Shown: positions 46,469 through 57,944 of the stretch, in pieces | Layout: each line of letters begins with the position of its first letter | Position numbering within the stretch: position 1 is the first letter of the stretch | Assembly (NCBI RefSeq): GCF_002999335.1 | Contig: NW_020312159.1 | Span: forward strand, 1-64,000 | Reading direction: 5' to 3' | From: Cyclospora cayetanensis | Lineage: Eukaryota > Apicomplexa > Conoidasida > Eucoccidiorida > Eimeriidae | Length of the DNA: 64,000 nt | The notes under the pieces: model-generated | The model's database searches: none | What the model was told of the DNA's origin: nothing | Seen by the model: the letters and a program-made list of their open reading frames with translations, nothing else | Made by a program: the position numbers and the translations under genes

Positions 46469-48812
46469 TTAGCGTACCTCAGAACTTAGGCTGCCATCCT
46501 TCAACCCTTGGATACGAATGTTACCCAGCTGTTGACGAAGTGTAGTTTCATCGATATCCACACCCTTCGTTTTGCAGAACACCACTACGGCCTTAATCAT
46601 GGCGGAGTCATAGTCACTGCACTCCTTCTCAACCTGAGCATGTCATTCGGTGCCGCACTGTTATTTTTGCTCAGCTTGTAATGCTATGGTAATATCTATG
46701 TATATCATCGTTTTTGCTTTCCTTCAAGTGCTCAAGGAGCACAATAAATTAAATAAATGATATCTTTCTAAATTCATGGTGCTGAAGCAGGTTTCCCTCA
46801 GAAGGGGTATCGATTAGAATCGGCAAACGAGCCTCATTAAATGACTGCTTCAAAAACGGCTTCGAAAGACATTTGCGCTCCACCAGGGCACTAGTGACCA
46901 TATCATACCTTGTTTGCGATTTCGCCCATCATCAGTGCGAACTGCCTCCTTTCACGTTCAAGCTGGTCTTTCATGTTCTGATGGCTCAGTCTGTAACAGT
47001 GGACTCTCTTCTCTGCCTCCTGAATATCAAATCTTCGAATAGAAGGTAGGAACATGTCTGAGTTTCTTGTTACGCTGCAGGCTGGCTTATTCTCTGCTTA
47101 GAGCCTTTTAGTAGGTATTACTTCACGACGCATTCATTGCTTTATTGCCGCCTGCTTTTAGCAAAGTATGAAAGACTTCAGAACTGACCCGAATAACCAG
47201 AGTGTCGAGTTGTTGACGTTTGCTTATCATTGATTTCTCGAGGTCCGTGCTGCAAAGCGAATTGTAAGTAAATTACTAAAGAATGCGCATTTTTAGCTTA
47301 GGCAACAATATGCTTATTATTATTGAACCAAGCTCTGCATACAAATAGCTAACCTACCACTTCTGCATAAGTTCCTCCCTCTCGGCTTGGGCTGCTTTGT
47401 GGGCTTCTTGAGCGAGCTGGCGATACTCTTCCAGCGCTTTCTGAGCACAAAGTTAGTTGCTTGTGCCCGAGGGTGGGGGGCCGGACTTGCCCATATCTCT
47501 CTTTTGATACATCTCTGACCGATGTGAATATGAAAAGTGCGGTACACTACACTCCACTGACCTTTGTCCTCTCCTTAATATCTTTCTCAAAGTTACGGCA
47601 AGCTGTTTCAGCAAGTTCACGGGCTTTGATGCGTTCTGTTTGTACTTTTTGACGCTCCTGACGTGCTGCTGCGACGGCTTCAGTGGCCAGACTTCTGTAC
47701 TTGCGGATAATGAAGTCAACTTGCTGCACCAGTGATTGTTTCAGGTCGCGCTTTTCCTTTTGAATACCATTTCGAATTACCTTCAGCTGACGCTCGTATT
47801 GCATACGCATTTCTTCGTTCCTTGCTCGTTCTTGGTCCAGTAAATATTGGAGTTCCTCTGCTGTCCTAGTAACCTGAGCTCCAAAACAGGCCACGACAAA
47901 TAGGATAGCAAGAGGATCTTAAACTTTACTTAAACACCTTTGATCACAGTAATTTGTAATAATATATGAGCTCTAAGGGGAATGGGACACATGAATGGAA
48001 GAAGGTACCTTCGTGAGCTGATCGGTGGTTGCTTCGCGCCACCTGTGGTCACATTAATGGAGAACCGAAAATCAGTATTTCTTCCTGACAGAGGTAGCTT
48101 GCTGCACTATGCAGAATGCATGAATTAGCTGATTAAATAGCGAGTATGTCAGCGTCCTTACGGGATTTCGTCTGGTGGATGACGAGTTTTATCAAGGACC
48201 ACTGACGGTTGCTCTGTCCGGGCATTGGCCAATTGCTGCGGAACCAGGCAGAGAGCAGTGAGGCTAGCAATAATCAAAGAGTCTTGAGAAGCTGAGGGTA
48301 CCTAGGTAATATCAATTGTTGGCTGCTGTCGAAACGAAAGCTGCGTTGTAACAGACTGCAAGGTTGTAAGTGCACAGTAGGCAAATTCTTGATAGATCCA
48401 GGTGTCGAAATGGCTTGCCGCGTATGCCTCATCGAGCTGAGCTCTCAATAGTTCTCGAAAGTCCTCTTCACTGGCAATGCGTGCAGTGAGCTTCTGTACC
48501 AGCTGAGTCAGTTGTTCGAGCTGTAGAGCCACAAGCAAACATTCGCACAAATACACGTATATGTACACGCGACGGCACAAACACGGGTTAAGAGACCTGA
48601 GGAGCGACATTTGAAGGCACTATATAGGAGGATTTCCATGTACACAACAAGATCCGCATCAACGTTCTAACCTGTTCCTCTACAGTGTTGATGCCCAGGC
48701 CGAGATCCGGTGGGTGCTTGGCTTCTGCGCTGTCCTGGGCAGTTGGAGTCCTGACTGCAGCAATGTCCCCTGCTTGGTCGAGGCTCTGTGATAGGGCCAG
48801 GATTTTCGACAT
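46469..48812 (-). CDS. Coiled-coil protein, nine exons, function unknown
   Basis: Minus-strand exons are 48812-48672, 48520-48353, 48235-48162, 48042-48009, 47873-47562, 47440-47358, 47249-47189, 47019-46909 and 46633-46469, about 382 residues, all in phase. The protein is dominated by heptad-like charged helices: LVQKLTARIASEEDFRELL, YLLDQERARNEEMRMQYERQ, EAVAAARQERQKVQTERIKA, LEEYRQLAQEAHKAAQAERE. A small C-terminal domain follows (DSAMIKAVVVFCKTKG). It could be a cytoskeletal or apical scaffold component, but no family is recognised. The exon 2 end is uncertain: the best-looking GT (after 48302) directly follows an in-frame TAG, so a weaker donor at 48352 was used. Because of that stop, the first two exons might instead form a separate short reading frame. 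Confidence 0.7.
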
Positions 48813-49817
48813 TTTGCAGTTGCAACAAATTACCAGCACTCGATTGTCCTAAGGTTATCATCTAAGTGGTCCGCCCCATTTGGGGACAGCCGCCGAGTTC
48901 CTTGAAAGTTCCTGTCATGCACATGTGTCAACACGTGCAAAGTAATTTACTCGTTGATGTATCTTAGAAAAAGCCTATATTTGCTGCAGCTATGCTCGGC
49001 TGACTTCTTCGGACTGAGGTTGCAGGCCCCCGCAAACGCCCTATGGCTACAACAGAGACCCAACGACATTGCTCCGGAGGTTGTCTGTTAGTAGTCAGAG
49101 AGCATCCCTCATTTTAATCTTGACAATGTGTATTTAAGATACACATTCAATATTACTTTACCGTCTTACTGACTTGTATTCTCTACTGAGGACGCAGTTT
49201 TTGACCACAATGTCCGGGGGCTGGCCGGAGGCCAGCGGCTAATTGACCGGTGGTATCTTTCTGCCATTTGTACAGAATTACTGTGAACCTTTGGCACTTC
49301 AACACCTTCTATATCTTAATTTAAATTTTATTTGTATTCGGCTTGCGTTTTCTTCGGCTGTTTCCTTTAGACAGCCATCTGCGTCCCCTCAGTGGACTCA
49401 TTCCCTCACCTAAAGCCATCTGTCCCCAAGTTGCAACTGCAAGGAATTTCAAAGTAGCAAGGTTCTTCACAGCTTAAAAAGTCACAGCAGCAGGTTCTGA
49501 TTTCAGCGCTTTGGGCATCTGAAACCCATGCCCTTTGAGCAGCAGCCGAAACCACCTCCCTTTGACACTTTTTGACCCTTTTCCCATTTCGTGTTGTGTA
49601 CCTTCCTGGATTTGCAAGTTGGGTGGTTGAAAGTACCACAGTTTCGACACTCGCGTCAAACCGTTGCAGGGCTACATCTTTCACGTCGGGAGATTTGCCT
49701 CCTCCGCGCGATAGAAGCAGTCAGTGTAGCAGCCCACTCAAGTCAAACGGAAGGGTCTTTTCAACATATGAGGTTGTTTAATCGCCCTGGACGCTGAAGT
49801 TGAAAGTTTTTTGCATC
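48813..49817. promoter_or_regulatory. Shared divergent promoter region
   Basis: About 1 kb between the starts of the minus-strand coiled-coil gene and the plus-strand membrane-protein gene. It must hold both promoters. AT-rich stretches occur at about 49080-49350, with no recognisable consensus element and no supported gene. Confidence 0.5.
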
Positions 49818-52800
49818 ATGGACAAGCGACCTTTTAATGCTGCACGGGATACAGATTCAGGCACCCGGCTGCGCCATTCTCATTCCAGTGCGGATACTTT
49901 TCGCGGAGCTGCACCCCGGTTGGATAGCTCTGCCATTGGACGGGATGGACACAGTGGCAGATCTGCTGATAATGAAGGGCGTTTCGCTGTGACTGATAAG
50001 CACTTGGCTAGCGCCGAACGTTGCCCAACGTCACCTGCCTTTATGAGACTGCTCTCCCAGCGCTCCTCCAGGACCCCTTCTCAGTGCTCCCGTAGTCCTA
50101 GCGTAGTTTCACAGCTTTCTGACAGAAGGCGAGTGAGCAGCCCGATCGTAACCGCTCGCGCTTGGCTCGATGGCACCGATGGGCTCACTCGAAGCTCCTA
50201 TGCTAGCCATAGGACCCCGAATGGCAGCAGTCTTTCGCACCTAAGACAAGACGCGCAGAATATCTCCCCCGAGTACAGCATTCTATCTCGCTCCCGTGCG
50301 AGATATGAAAAGTCCGAAAGAGATGCATGCAGCGAAGAGCGAGGCCGTTCCAGTAGCCGCCAGAGGCGCAAGGCCCACAAAGAGCCGCCGGCAGGGCATG
50401 GGAAAACGGAAGCTCTGTTGTCACCAGTAAAAACAAAACAGGCTAGGCATTCCAGTCGCAGTGGCTCACAGCGTTTGCCACGCCGTGTCATGTCTCCTCG
50501 CCAGTTCCCACCACCAACATTTGAAAAGATTTTGTTAGGCCTCGCAGACTCACACTTCACATCGGAAACCGAAGACACGGACGTCTTCGGGCGGGGACGT
50601 CCACTTCCGAGGGTTGACCATTCGCCGTCTGACCAGGAAGAATCTGTGTCTGTTTCTGTGGTGCCAGACGACCCCCATGAAGGTATGACGTGTGCCAAGT
50701 CCTTAAAAGATTTACAGTAGGCAGTTGCCCATTTGGGAGAGCAATCAGGAAGGGATACCGTATTCGTCTTGCATTGGTCTCCAGCGAAAGTCCAGGTCGT
50801 TTTCTGCAATGTTGCATAGTGTTTCGAGAAACGGAATTGAGAGACACAGAGGGGACTGCGGGAGTGGTGAATAGCTGAGGGCAGACTTGCGCATTGTGGA
50901 CCGGCTGCCACGGCCTAGATTGGGAGCAACTGAAGCACCTCGAATAGATATTCCTGGACGCTGTGGCTCTCTCGGCATTTGCAAGCACTGTAGTGGCGAA
51001 AAATGCTGTTTATTTTTGATGCAGCTTTATCGCCGTGTGTGAGCTACACATCTTCGCAAGCATCTCCCCGTCGGTCGCCAGATAGCAACTTGGAGTCACA
51101 GAGGAATGGACTGATACCTGAGCATTATCTTTACATCCCCCCGCTGCGTTTGGGCGCAGCCAAGGAAGAGGAGCGGCCAGTACCAGCTTTGCAGCACGCG
51201 ATAGAAGACGATGCTCAGGTCTCAGTAAGGTAGGAATGGGGTACAGCCCTTCCTTGAAGTAGCCGCACAAAGTTGGTTGCGCAAGTATTCGGGCCGTAGG
51301 TCGGGGCATCTAATGGAATGCACGAGTTTTATGAATCGTCAAGACGCTTCTGCGTTTTGTGCGTTCTCTCGTTAGGGGTGAAAGGCGACACATTGCAACG
51401 CTTTTTTCACTGGAGGCTGCGGAATCGCATGCACAAAAGGCCCGCCTTCAGGAGCAGCTAAAGGCGACGAGTCCCTTTCGCCTGACAGAAATGGGGGATG
51501 CCTCTGCAACACAGGCGAAGGGCGTTGACGCACCCCCCGGGAAGTCGAAGAGGCGCCAGCGCTCGACTGTCCTGGAAAACATTGTGCGACAGCACGACTG
51601 GGAGGTGCAGGAAGTAGTCATAGAGGAAAGCATGCGCTCTAACGAGGAAGCCCAGGCCCAAACGGCTTCACCGTGCACTGTGGATGCAAGTGATGCGGCA
51701 CTAGAGCCTGCCATCTGGGAAGACGATCGAGAGTGGGATCGCTTCGCCAAGGAGTCCGCTTGGCCTGGCATGATATGTGTTAGCTCATCCGTTGACAATG
51801 ACAACTTTCCCTCGAACGACCCCAAGAGTCCTGCGACTTCGATTTCGAAAGCAGTGAAGTCTGAGGAGCTATCATTCGGTGGGGTGTACAAGGCGGCTGC
51901 GGGGGGTGACGCTGGAGATGTTCCCGGTGCCTTTGACGCTATATGGGGGCACTCTGAAGGAGTGCACCCGAGTTTACGAGATGGATTTGGCGGACAGACG
52001 CCTTCGGATGATGGTAGCGAGCAGAGTGAGTTTTTTGATATCGACAGAGGTTCTCATGGACTGAATCGCATGGTAGAATTCTTAGAGGTGACCCCGACAC
52101 AGCCTCATGACGAAGACGACGGTCTGGAGCCTGGTGATGCCGTTGCTACTTGTGGCGCTGCTGAAGAGCCCCTGAATGACGCTACTACCGGTGTTGAGGA
52201 GCATTCTGTACCGCCGCTTCCGCAGCTCATGGTGGGTGAGAACCTGGGGGCGTTTACGATGCTGAGGCTAGGAGATCCTGCAGAGTGGGAGGTGCGTTAC
52301 TCGACGTCAGATGACTTTGCCAGCAGCGCAGTGCCATCCCCCGTTAATGGCGAAGAAGAAGCCTCCACCGTGTGTCATGGGGAGGCAAGGCCACAGGAAG
52401 AGTCGACTCTGGAGGAAGTGGGGGGGAGTAAGGAAGAACAGCAGGCTGCTTCGCAAGCCCGAGGCAAAGCGTCACAGCAGGTATCAGATCAGCCGCCGTC
52501 GGAGCCACCAGCTTCTCCAGGCTGCCAGCAAGAGGTGGCCTGGGAGCACGCGCGCATGTGTAGCAGCAGCAGCACCAGGTTGTTGTCGATTGGTCACTCG
52601 GAATATCCAGCAGGTCCTCATGCTGGTGGAAACTCCGCCGCAGATGTCCGCATCATCAGTGACGCCCGCTTCGGTGCAACTTTGGAAAATCGCCTATCGT
52701 CGCTCCCCTCAATCCAGGGGGAAGATCCGAAGCCGCTCGAGAGCGTTCCGCGAAGGTCTTTGGACACAGGACCGAGTGACAGGCGCTCAGTATGCAGCAA

Positions 52801-55800
52801 CACATGTGCTAGCCAATTTTAAGGAACCCTTCCGAACTCGATATACCCATGCAGAGTCTCGCAGCCAGGTGTCACAAGCGGCGAGACCTCTCTATGCAGA
52901 CAGGCCCTTAGCTGCGGCCCTTCTTCAAACATCTATTGCACTTCACGTCAGAGTCTTCCACAAAAAGAGAAGTACAGAGTTCCGTGAAGAGCCTAGTGCG
53001 TTTGGTACAGCTGACATGTATCTGTTTTTCTTTAGGCATCGCGCAAGAGGCAGAGAATCCTACAAGACGATGACGCAGCAAAGGCGCGCGAGGGAAGGGC
53101 TGCAGCTAGTGAGGCGTGGATCCAGGGAGGCAGGACAGATAAAGCAACCAAATCAGGTCGTGAGAGTACAGCAAGCACTTTGTTTGGAGACCCCGAGAAT
53201 GAAAGTGTCCACCGTAATCGGCAGCTGCCGTCTGCACACACGGCAGCTCCTCTCGCCGTTGTGGCAACACAACAAAGATCCCCAGGAGGGCCCATAAGAC
53301 AGTCGCCAGGCAGTGAATGGCGTTTCGCGCAAACATTGCTTGAGGCTGATACTTGGCAAGAGAGTAGTACTCTGAGTGCCTATGAAGATGTTGCGAACGG
53401 CGGGGACGGTCCTGAGAAAGACCGACGCGGCAGTGGGTCCCTGTATGAAATCGATTTGTCGGAGCCTTGCAAATCCACTGAGGATTCTGATAAATGTCGC
53501 ACATCCCCAGCAAAAGCGGGTGGCCATATGGAAGTATTTGGAGCCATTAGCCAAGCACTCGCGGGGTGAGTCAGGCACGAGCTTTTCGGCACTTACATTA
53601 TAATCACAGTCCGCTGGTACCCCTTCCTGAGAGAAAGGAGGGATGCTCGATTCGAGCTCCGGCATGATCATAGCTTCATGGATTCCTGCAATGCCGATTT
53701 CATTGCGTGGTCTTGTTCCTTGATCCTCAGATGCGCATACGGCCCAGGGATGCACGCAGTGCTTTTCGCCTCTCTACTTTTGGCAGTGTGGGCCCTTCTG
53801 GTTGTTGTATATCTATTCGAAGAGAAAAGGAACGCGGAGTTTCTTGTCGGCTGCGCCATCGCCACTTCCTTAATCCTCTTTCTGTGTCTAGGGGCTATTC
53901 AGCTCACGACCGCCCTCTTCAAGTGGAGAGCACTCAAGTATGCCATCGATTTAGATCTTCGTGAGCAGTTGCTAACATCGGTAAGGCGTTTGCCTCGCGC
54001 TTTTTGCGGAGACGGGAAAGGGGCTGAAAGAGAGGATCTCTTTTTTTCTTGCCGTCTGTAGCATGTGCTTGGCTACTTGCTCTGGTGTGGCGATATCAAT
54101 GCGCATGCACCGCGGGGCAAAACCTTTTTCATTCCCACGCATTCTTTCCAGAAGCATCAGCCCCTGATTAGTGCATTCAGCATCCCAAAAGCCTCTTATT
54201 TTTTTCCTTTGACCTGTGCAGCTGAAGCGGCTAAGGCCTGCTCCAGATCCCTGCGACCCGTCCTTTGAGGGTCTGGGGGAGCGCAGCAAGCAGCTGCAAA
54301 TGACGTGCTACTCCTTCGTCGGTAGGCTGACACAAGTCCAGCTGATGGCTCTATGAATGCAGTTCCTAGTACTATCGACTCCTCGATGTGACCGACGAAT
54401 GCAGTTTCAGTGTGCTGGTGATTTTTGCTGGGCGGGATGCAAAAATATGCACTGCGAACCCCGAACACAGCTGTTTCAAACTTCCAGCCGTTGATTCTCT
54501 ATGGTTTGCAAACAAACGCAAGTCTATCCCATTCTTGCCGCCGCACGGTGTTTTCTTCAGATTTGATAACTCAAGGCTCTCCCTGCCTGGACGTGAGTCG
54601 CAACCTGGAAAGGCGCTTCATTTTGGCGAATTGCTCGGTCGGCCTTGTGGGGGCTGCTCTCATCAGCGCACTTGCATGCACTGCCCGTACCGCCGAAGAG
54701 AAGCACCGGATGCCGTTTCACGCTAGAGGTTAGTGTGTGCTGATGCTTGTGTTGTATACACCTATCAAGTTCGAGTGGGTTTCTGATGGGCTCTTTTGTG
54801 ATGCTGTAGCCTACTTCACTAGGAGCAAGGGAACCAGCAAAGTTCTATGACGTTATCTACGAGCTATTCAAAGTGTGAACTTATATTGGGCGTAGTGACT
54901 CCGGCAGATATGCTGTAGAATGCTCTCTTGCTGATGCCTTGCAAAGCAAACGAGGATTTTTGGGCGTATTGCTGTTCTGCTGCATGCCTTGTGAATGCAT
55001 GTTTTCCAGAGGCTCTTGCATTCGGAGCAGCTGTCTCTTACTCCATCTCGTTGTTGGTGCTTTCTTATTGGCTTGCAACCCCCCCAGCCCCATCCGTCAT
55101 GCAGCGCGCGATCGATAAGCACGTGGCTTTTGAGTATTTATGGACCTTTACATTTGCGGATATCCTCGTCGATCGTGGAGCGGCTACACCCAAGGTGAGG
55201 ACTCTATGTTTGGATTACGCATTATTACCATTTTCTCATTCTTACCACTATTTATATATCTGTGAGCAATAAATTCGTGATGGGTTCTCGGGGAGCTATC
55301 ACTAGGAAGAAGTGAGCATTGGAGTGACACTGCATCATTCCATAGAACATCATTCTGTGTTGATTTGACTCATCGCCTATATCTCTTCCAGTTCCCACCA
55401 AATAGGTTAGTCGTTGGCGTATTGCTTGCTTACCACATTATATACTGCCCACTCCCAACGGAGCAATGGACCATCGTAGTGAAAGCCGCTTCCTCCTGTT
55501 TTGTTTTTTATCCATCTCCAGTCTGCAGAAGACATTCGATTCCGCCCCGCCGAGGGATTGCATTCATCTCCTTCGGGCGTTCCTTCTTGGGAGAATTCGC
55601 TGCTTAAGTGGAAACACAACATGGTGAAAGTGCGCATTCGCGAAGTTCCCAATGCCATGAAAAGCAGCTTTATGACTGCAAGAATTGTTCTCCAGCTCCC
55701 TGCTGGGCTGGTGTTGAAAAAGGCATTAAATGGCTTCCAACTGGGCCAGAGAGCCCTATTGAGACTGGCAGCAGCTCCAGTGCGGTCATCCGTCTCCAAG

Positions 55801-56637
55801 GAAGCATCTGCGCCTCTACGCTTGAACGTAACCTGGTGCGGACCTGGAGGGGTGACCGAGGAACTCCAAATTCCTATTGGATCTGACTCTTTACACTGCG
55901 ATTCCAATGTGGCGGCGGGAAAGCTGTCGCGATCGACGCTAACCCTGCGAGATCAACGAGAATTTGAGGCGAGGTCCACGCTGTCTGCACCTAAGGGGCC
56001 TCTAGAAATCCTGAGAACGATTCAAACAATCCTTCAGGAAGACTCTACAGTGCCGTTTCTCTGTAGTCGAACACGATGCTACCTCGGGTCATCGGCCTCA
56101 CTGTCTTCGGTGGCATGTGAGTACCCGGTAATCCTGTGCGTTCCTACTAGCGCTCTATACCGTGGCTTCCATTCCGATTGCTGGTGGCTCATGGGGAAAA
56201 AACGCAGTAGCAAGTATTCCGCCTCTTTTAGTGAGCGACTGGGGCTCGGAGGCCTCCGCACATTTAAACCCCCTGCGGCGGTGACGGTTGCTGCCGATGC
56301 AAAAGTGGTGACTCCCCAAGACTTGCCGCAGTGCACGGAGCAAGACGCTCCGCAAGGGTCCCCAAAAGAATTGGCCAAGGACAGAGTGGGCCCCTGGACA
56401 GTCGAATCGCCCTCCAACGCTGCCACTACGCCTCAGTGCACATTACAACTGCATGACCGCAGCACGCAGCCTCCCGATTCATTCTCTCGAACTGCCCATG
56501 GTGAATCCTCAGCAGTTCTCACGGTTCGCAGTGACTCAGATTTGCCTGGCGGATTCGCGCTTCTCACGTTGTTCTTCGCATCTGAAGAGCAACGTGAGGA
56601 ATTTAACACGTGTCTAAAGCAAGCGCTGCGCACCTGA
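49818..56637 (+). CDS. Large Ser/Arg-rich multipass membrane protein, function unknown
   Basis: Ten exons, 49818-50682, 51025-51229, 51376-52789, 53036-53565, 53632-53980, 54222-54321, 54561-54728, 55010-55194, 55392-55475 and 55522-56637, join in phase to about 1671 residues. Residues 1 to about 1005 are polar and probably disordered. They are Ser/Arg-rich at first (RSSSRQRRKAHKEPP), then acidic (WEDDREWDRFAKES). A membrane region follows, with hydrophobic segments including HAVLFASLLLAVWALLVVVY, FLVGCAIATSLILFLCLGAI, FILANCSVGLVGAALISALA and AAVSYSISLLVLSYWLA. The C-terminal ~370 residues are soluble, with strand-rich parts (RIVLQLPAGLVLKKALNG) and a final charged helix. No family was recognised. 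The link between the disordered part and the membrane part rests on a 66-bp intron (53566-53631) with matched phase. If that is wrong, two genes lie here, the second starting at or just before ATG 53678. The 28-codon exon 55392-55475 is optional. Confidence 0.65.
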
Positions 56638-57944
56638 CGGGGGGAAGGCGGAACAGAATATACCCCGCATGGATACACTTCGAAGAACGCTTGATGTATA
56701 CTGCGTTCTAAGTCATCTCATTTTCTTTGTAGTGAATTTTTTTACAACCCAACGGTAATTTTTGTGGTGTTGCGTAATCTTCTTAAGGCGTCTAGCCTCT
56801 ATTCAAGCACACTACTATAATATGCATAAAGTGTACGAAAGCAAACACGGACGCTCCGAGGGTGTTGGAATGCGCAGCACAATTACGACACCACCGAGTG
56901 AACACAATGCTAAATTGTGAACTCGTGGCCGTTTGCATTTTTAATACGCCTTGGTGAAGTACTGCTGTTACTCCCACGTTCCTGTATCAGCACATTTGCC
57001 TTGCAGCATTACCTGCTTCGGTGAGTGCTTTCCTGACGTAGAAATATATTTAGAGATTGGAAAATGCACGAGGCAGCAAAGTAAGAGACCTCAGGTCGCT
57101 AGCTGACTCTAGTGTCTGTACGTGGGAAATTCGTTGCTATCCTAAGCAGGTGGGTTCACACAGTAGCTCAGCTCCAGTCCAGCAATTCTCAGCAGACCAG
57201 ACGACTACCTTCATTGGCATATACGCAGAAGTATGATTTTCACTCAATTAAGAAAATCAACTTTGCGCGCACTACCAAGTGAAAGTGTGCACTTCAACCA
57301 TAACACTTGCCGTTCCGATAGCCAGCAAAACCACAAAAGTGCGTGTAGTGCCATGCAGGACGTCCTGGGAGAAAGTCTCCGCAATTTGGCCTCTTTAAAT
57401 TAGTGCAAGAGCTCCATGGATCGGCCTGGTAATGGGAAAGGCCACCAATCCCACAATTTTACCCGTTCAATGACGGACCACAAAGATGGCACTGCATGCA
57501 CTTGGCAGCCTGTAAGCTGGCCTCATTCCAGCGCACTAATGGTACTACGCAATTGGACTACGGAGGTAGCACACCTGCGGATGGATTATACACAACCGCC
57601 CGAGCTCGTACAGGAAACCCTGAACAGCCATGATATGTGCAAGTCGGCTTCCAATTGCCACTAGCTCGCGCCAGCTTACTGGCGCTGCCTTGATTCGGCA
57701 TACTGTGGGTTGTATAAACCACTTGGTGAAGCCGTCTGTCCGTAACTCGAAAAAGAGTCTCTGTAAGGAACCTGTGAATGCATGAGCTGCGGATACACCT
57801 CGCTAGGCATAGCCTGAACAAAATAAAGACACTCAAGAGCGCACTACTAGAACCCAGACAAATTAATATTTACAATCCATGCAAAAGTGCCGCTTTACCT
57901 TGCAGGTACTGTGACACACCCCAAAACATAATGGATACTGCACT
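56638..57944. other. Convergent 3' spacer
   Basis: About 1.3 kb between the stops of the plus-strand membrane protein and the minus-strand TOM1-like gene. Only short frames are present (longest about 92 codons) and none is convincing. It should contain the two 3' UTRs. Confidence 0.55.

Noticed and set aside
57416..57836. Frames of 80-90 codons on both strands in the 56.6-57.9 kb spacer
   Set aside because: No splice context that connects them to either flanking gene, and no coding character.
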